A stretch of 7,580 nt of DNA, taken from assembly GCA_002470125.1 (NCBI GenBank), contig DKNB01000055.1, forward strand, positions 622-8,201, read 5' to 3'. The DNA is from Gallionellales bacterium UBA7399. Its GTDB lineage: Bacteria; Pseudomonadota; Gammaproteobacteria; Burkholderiales; Gallionellaceae. The position numbers were made by a program, and so were the translations under genes. The notes under the pieces are model-generated. The model was not told where the DNA came from. It searched no databases and was given only the letters and a program-made list of their open reading frames with translations. Within the stretch, counting starts at the first letter, position 1. Each line of letters begins with the position of its first letter. Of this stretch, positions 6,260 to 7,580 are shown one piece after another.

Positions 6260-7204
6260 CTAATTGGCTGGGTCAGCACGATACACCTTCCCTATCTGCC
6301 AATTGAGGAACATTTTATTAGCCGATTCACGCTGAGCTGAGCTTAGCGTAATCGAGTCACGCAACTTTTTCGCATGTTCATTGTTGCCATATTCAACAGC
6401 GAGATTTGACCATACGTATGACAGTAACTCATTTTTACTCACACCCACACCAAGGTAATATGCCAAGGCAAGATTGTATTGCGCATTAGTGTTGGCAGAG
6501 GCAGAGGCTCTCTCCCATAGTTCAATGGCTTTATTCAGGTTTTTTTGCACACCGTCCCCAAAGTAATACATCGATCCTAAATTAAATTGGGCATCTGGGT
6601 AGCCCTGTATTACAGCCTTTTGCCACATCTCAACCGCCCGAGCAATGTCTTTTTTAACACCATCACCCCTGTAGTACATTAATCCCAAACTAAATTGCGC
6701 ATGAGCAAATCCTCGATCTGCCGCATGTTCACGCCATCTCAGGAGCTTAGTGGGATCGCTTGGTATACCCCTTTTGTCTTGATATAACCAGCCAAGCTCC
6801 AACTGCGCATCGGCATCTCCTTGCTCTGATGCTTTTTGCAGCCACTCCACACCCAAGATGTCATTCTTAGTTACGCCACGACCATTAACATATGCCAATC
6901 CAAGACCAGCCTGCGCCTTGGCGTGACCCTGGATTGCAGCTTTTTCGTACCACTCTGCGGCCTTCCTGGAATCCCTAGCCAAAATCTTATTGTTGTCCCC
7001 TGTGTCGTACATCCAAGCCAAATCGTACTGCGCATTCGCATCACCGGACTCCGCGTGTGCTCTTAATTTGGCAAGAACCTCCGCCATACCGAGTTCTTCT
7101 TGCGATAACGAAGTTAATTGACCATGCGCACTAAAGACCGCCCCCAATAAGAAAATTGGAAGCAATTTTCCGATGGTGCGCATGCTGATATGCATCAATG
7201 CCAT
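6260..7204 (-). CDS. Exported Sel1-repeat (SLR/TPR-like) protein
   Basis: A 314-residue protein with an N-terminal hydrophobic segment (about 13-25) after basic residues, reading as a Sec signal peptide with likely cleavage after Ala26 or Gly28 (SAHG-QLT). There is no lipobox cysteine, so it is probably periplasmic or secreted. Residues 55-275 form six tandem Sel1 repeats of about 36 residues, each on the pattern A-x-A-Q-x-x-L-G-x-x-Y-x-x-G-x-G-V. The first is two residues longer (DTGDNNKILARDS). A C-terminal tail (276-309) contains AKKLRD and AQRESAN. Sel1 repeats fold as paired helices and usually bind proteins; no enzymatic motif is visible and the partner is unknown. AAGGA ten bases before ATG 7204 supports this start; M4 (7195) and M8 (7183) have no such site, although M8 would give a more compact signal peptide. 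It converges with lysS and lies 46 bases after a paralogue on the same strand. Confidence 0.85.
   Translation of the reverse strand: MALMHISMRTIGKLLPIFLLGAVFSAHGQLTSLSQEELGMAEVLAKLRAHAESGDANAQYDLAWMYDTGDNNKILARDSRKAAEWYEKAAIQGHAKAQAGLGLAYVNGRGVTKNDILGVEWLQKASEQGDADAQLELGWLYQDKRGIPSDPTKLLRWREHAADRGFAHAQFSLGLMYYRGDGVKKDIARAVEMWQKAVIQGYPDAQFNLGSMYYFGDGVQKNLNKAIELWERASASANTNAQYNLALAYYLGVGVSKNELLSYVWSNLAVEYGNNEHAKKLRDSITLSSAQRESANKMFLNWQIGKVYRADPAN
6380..7042 (-). repeat. Six tandem Sel1 repeat units inside the coding sequence
   Basis: Approximate units by residue are 55-92, 95-130, 131-166, 167-202, 203-238 and 239-275. The anchors AQYDLAWMY, AQAGLGLAY, AQLELGWLY, AQFSLGLMY, AQFNLGSMY and AQYNLALAY are spaced about 36 residues apart, roughly 108 bases. 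The similarity is clear in protein but loose in DNA, so the array is old and diverged, not a recent expansion. Confidence 0.85.
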
Positions 7205-7225
7205 TTGATAAAATTCCTTAATTAA

Positions 7226-7239
7226 ATATAGAGCTATAT
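7226..7239. repeat. Short inverted repeat between the two Sel1 genes
   Basis: ATATAG (7226-7231) and CTATAT (7234-7239) form a perfect 6-base inverted repeat around AG, within the 46-base gap and upstream of the complete Sel1 gene. It is AT-rich and could be part of a weak minus-strand -10 region or an operator half-site pair, or chance. No convincing -35 accompanies it. Confidence 0.3.
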
Positions 7240-7250
7240 AAACCAGACTG

Positions 7251-7580
7251 TTACCTACTTAACACTTGCCCCTGCTTCCAGCTTGCGGATATTTTTTCTG
7301 CTTCGGCACGCTGAACCGAGTTCAAACCAGTTAAATCACGTTGTTTTTTTGCATTTTCATCACCTTGACGGGCCGCAAGATTGTGCCATGCATAGGCCAG
7401 CACGCTATCTTTTGCCACACCCCTGCCATTTTGATACATCCATCCAAGATTGTATTGTGCCTTTATATATCCCTGTGCCGCTGCCTTTTGATACCACGTC
7501 ACAGCTTTGGCTGGATCTTTGACCACACCCTCACCTGTAAGATGAATCTCTCCAAGTGCAAACTGTGCCTTGGGGTACCC
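7251..7580 (-). CDS. Sel1-repeat protein, C-terminal part; runs off the right edge
   Basis: The open frame enters from the right edge and gives 109 residues before TAA at 7251. It carries two Sel1 repeats with anchors AQFALGEIH and AQYNLGWMYQNGRGV. A C-terminal tail (AKKQRD, SVQRAEAEK, then a Trp-containing end, SWKQGQ) lines up with the tail of the neighbouring Sel1 gene (AKKLRD, SAQRESANK, NWQIGK). The two are therefore tandem paralogues. A GTG at 7526 could be mistaken for a start, but the Sel1 repeat is already under way upstream of it, so the gene clearly begins outside the window. Whether it has a signal peptide cannot be seen. Function is unknown beyond a likely protein-binding scaffold; the 46-base gap makes co-transcription with the next gene plausible. 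Confidence 0.85.
   Translation of the reverse strand, partial: GYPKAQFALGEIHLTGEGVVKDPAKAVTWYQKAAAQGYIKAQYNLGWMYQNGRGVAKDSVLAYAWHNLAARQGDENAKKQRDLTGLNSVQRAEAEKISASWKQGQVLSR

Noticed and set aside
7524..7526. GTG at 7526 as the start of the right-edge Sel1 gene
   Set aside because: It falls inside a Sel1 repeat; the frame and the repeat pattern continue upstream to the window edge.

Overview
The window looks like a piece of the chromosome of a proteobacterium, most likely a betaproteobacterium. The evidence is the long-form PurL N-terminus, an RF2 and a LysS that read like proteobacterial proteins throughout, and the gene order recJ-prfB-lysS, which E. coli also has. Base composition is moderate and looks even across the window. 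I see no mobile element, CRISPR array, tRNA or rRNA gene. This is mainly a housekeeping region, and I found no convincing unknown system in it.

Layout. From the left edge to 673, the minus strand carries the first 224 codons of purL (purine synthesis); the rest of the gene lies off the left edge. A divergent 175-base gap (674-848) holds a likely purL promoter. The plus strand then carries a SpeE-like spermidine synthase/methyltransferase-fold protein (849-1604), the single-strand DNA exonuclease recJ (1665-3371), peptide release factor 2, prfB (3442-4546), and lysyl-tRNA synthetase, lysS (4707-6212). Converging on lysS from the right are two minus-strand Sel1-repeat genes: a complete one with a signal peptide (6260-7204), and the 3' end of a second (7251 to the right edge).

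The most notable feature is in prfB. Read in one frame, the gene stops after 27 codons at an in-frame TGA. The flanking sequence is the classic RF2 programmed +1 frameshift site: an internal Shine-Dalgarno-like CGGAGG, then TAT CTT TGA C. Ribosomes that slip +1 at CTT make the full 367-residue protein. The gene is therefore intact and autoregulated, not broken, and its true start is 3442, not the ATG at 3503.

How the genes work together. recJ, prfB and lysS share strand and order, but their products act in different processes (DNA repair, translation termination, tRNA charging). The gaps hold a possible prfB promoter, a hairpin at the prfB stop codon and short palindromes upstream of lysS, so transcription may be divided into units. 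The SpeE-like gene may be co-transcribed with recJ, but no functional link is visible. The two Sel1 genes are tandem paralogues with matching C-terminal tails, probably the end of a longer Sel1 cluster beyond the right edge.
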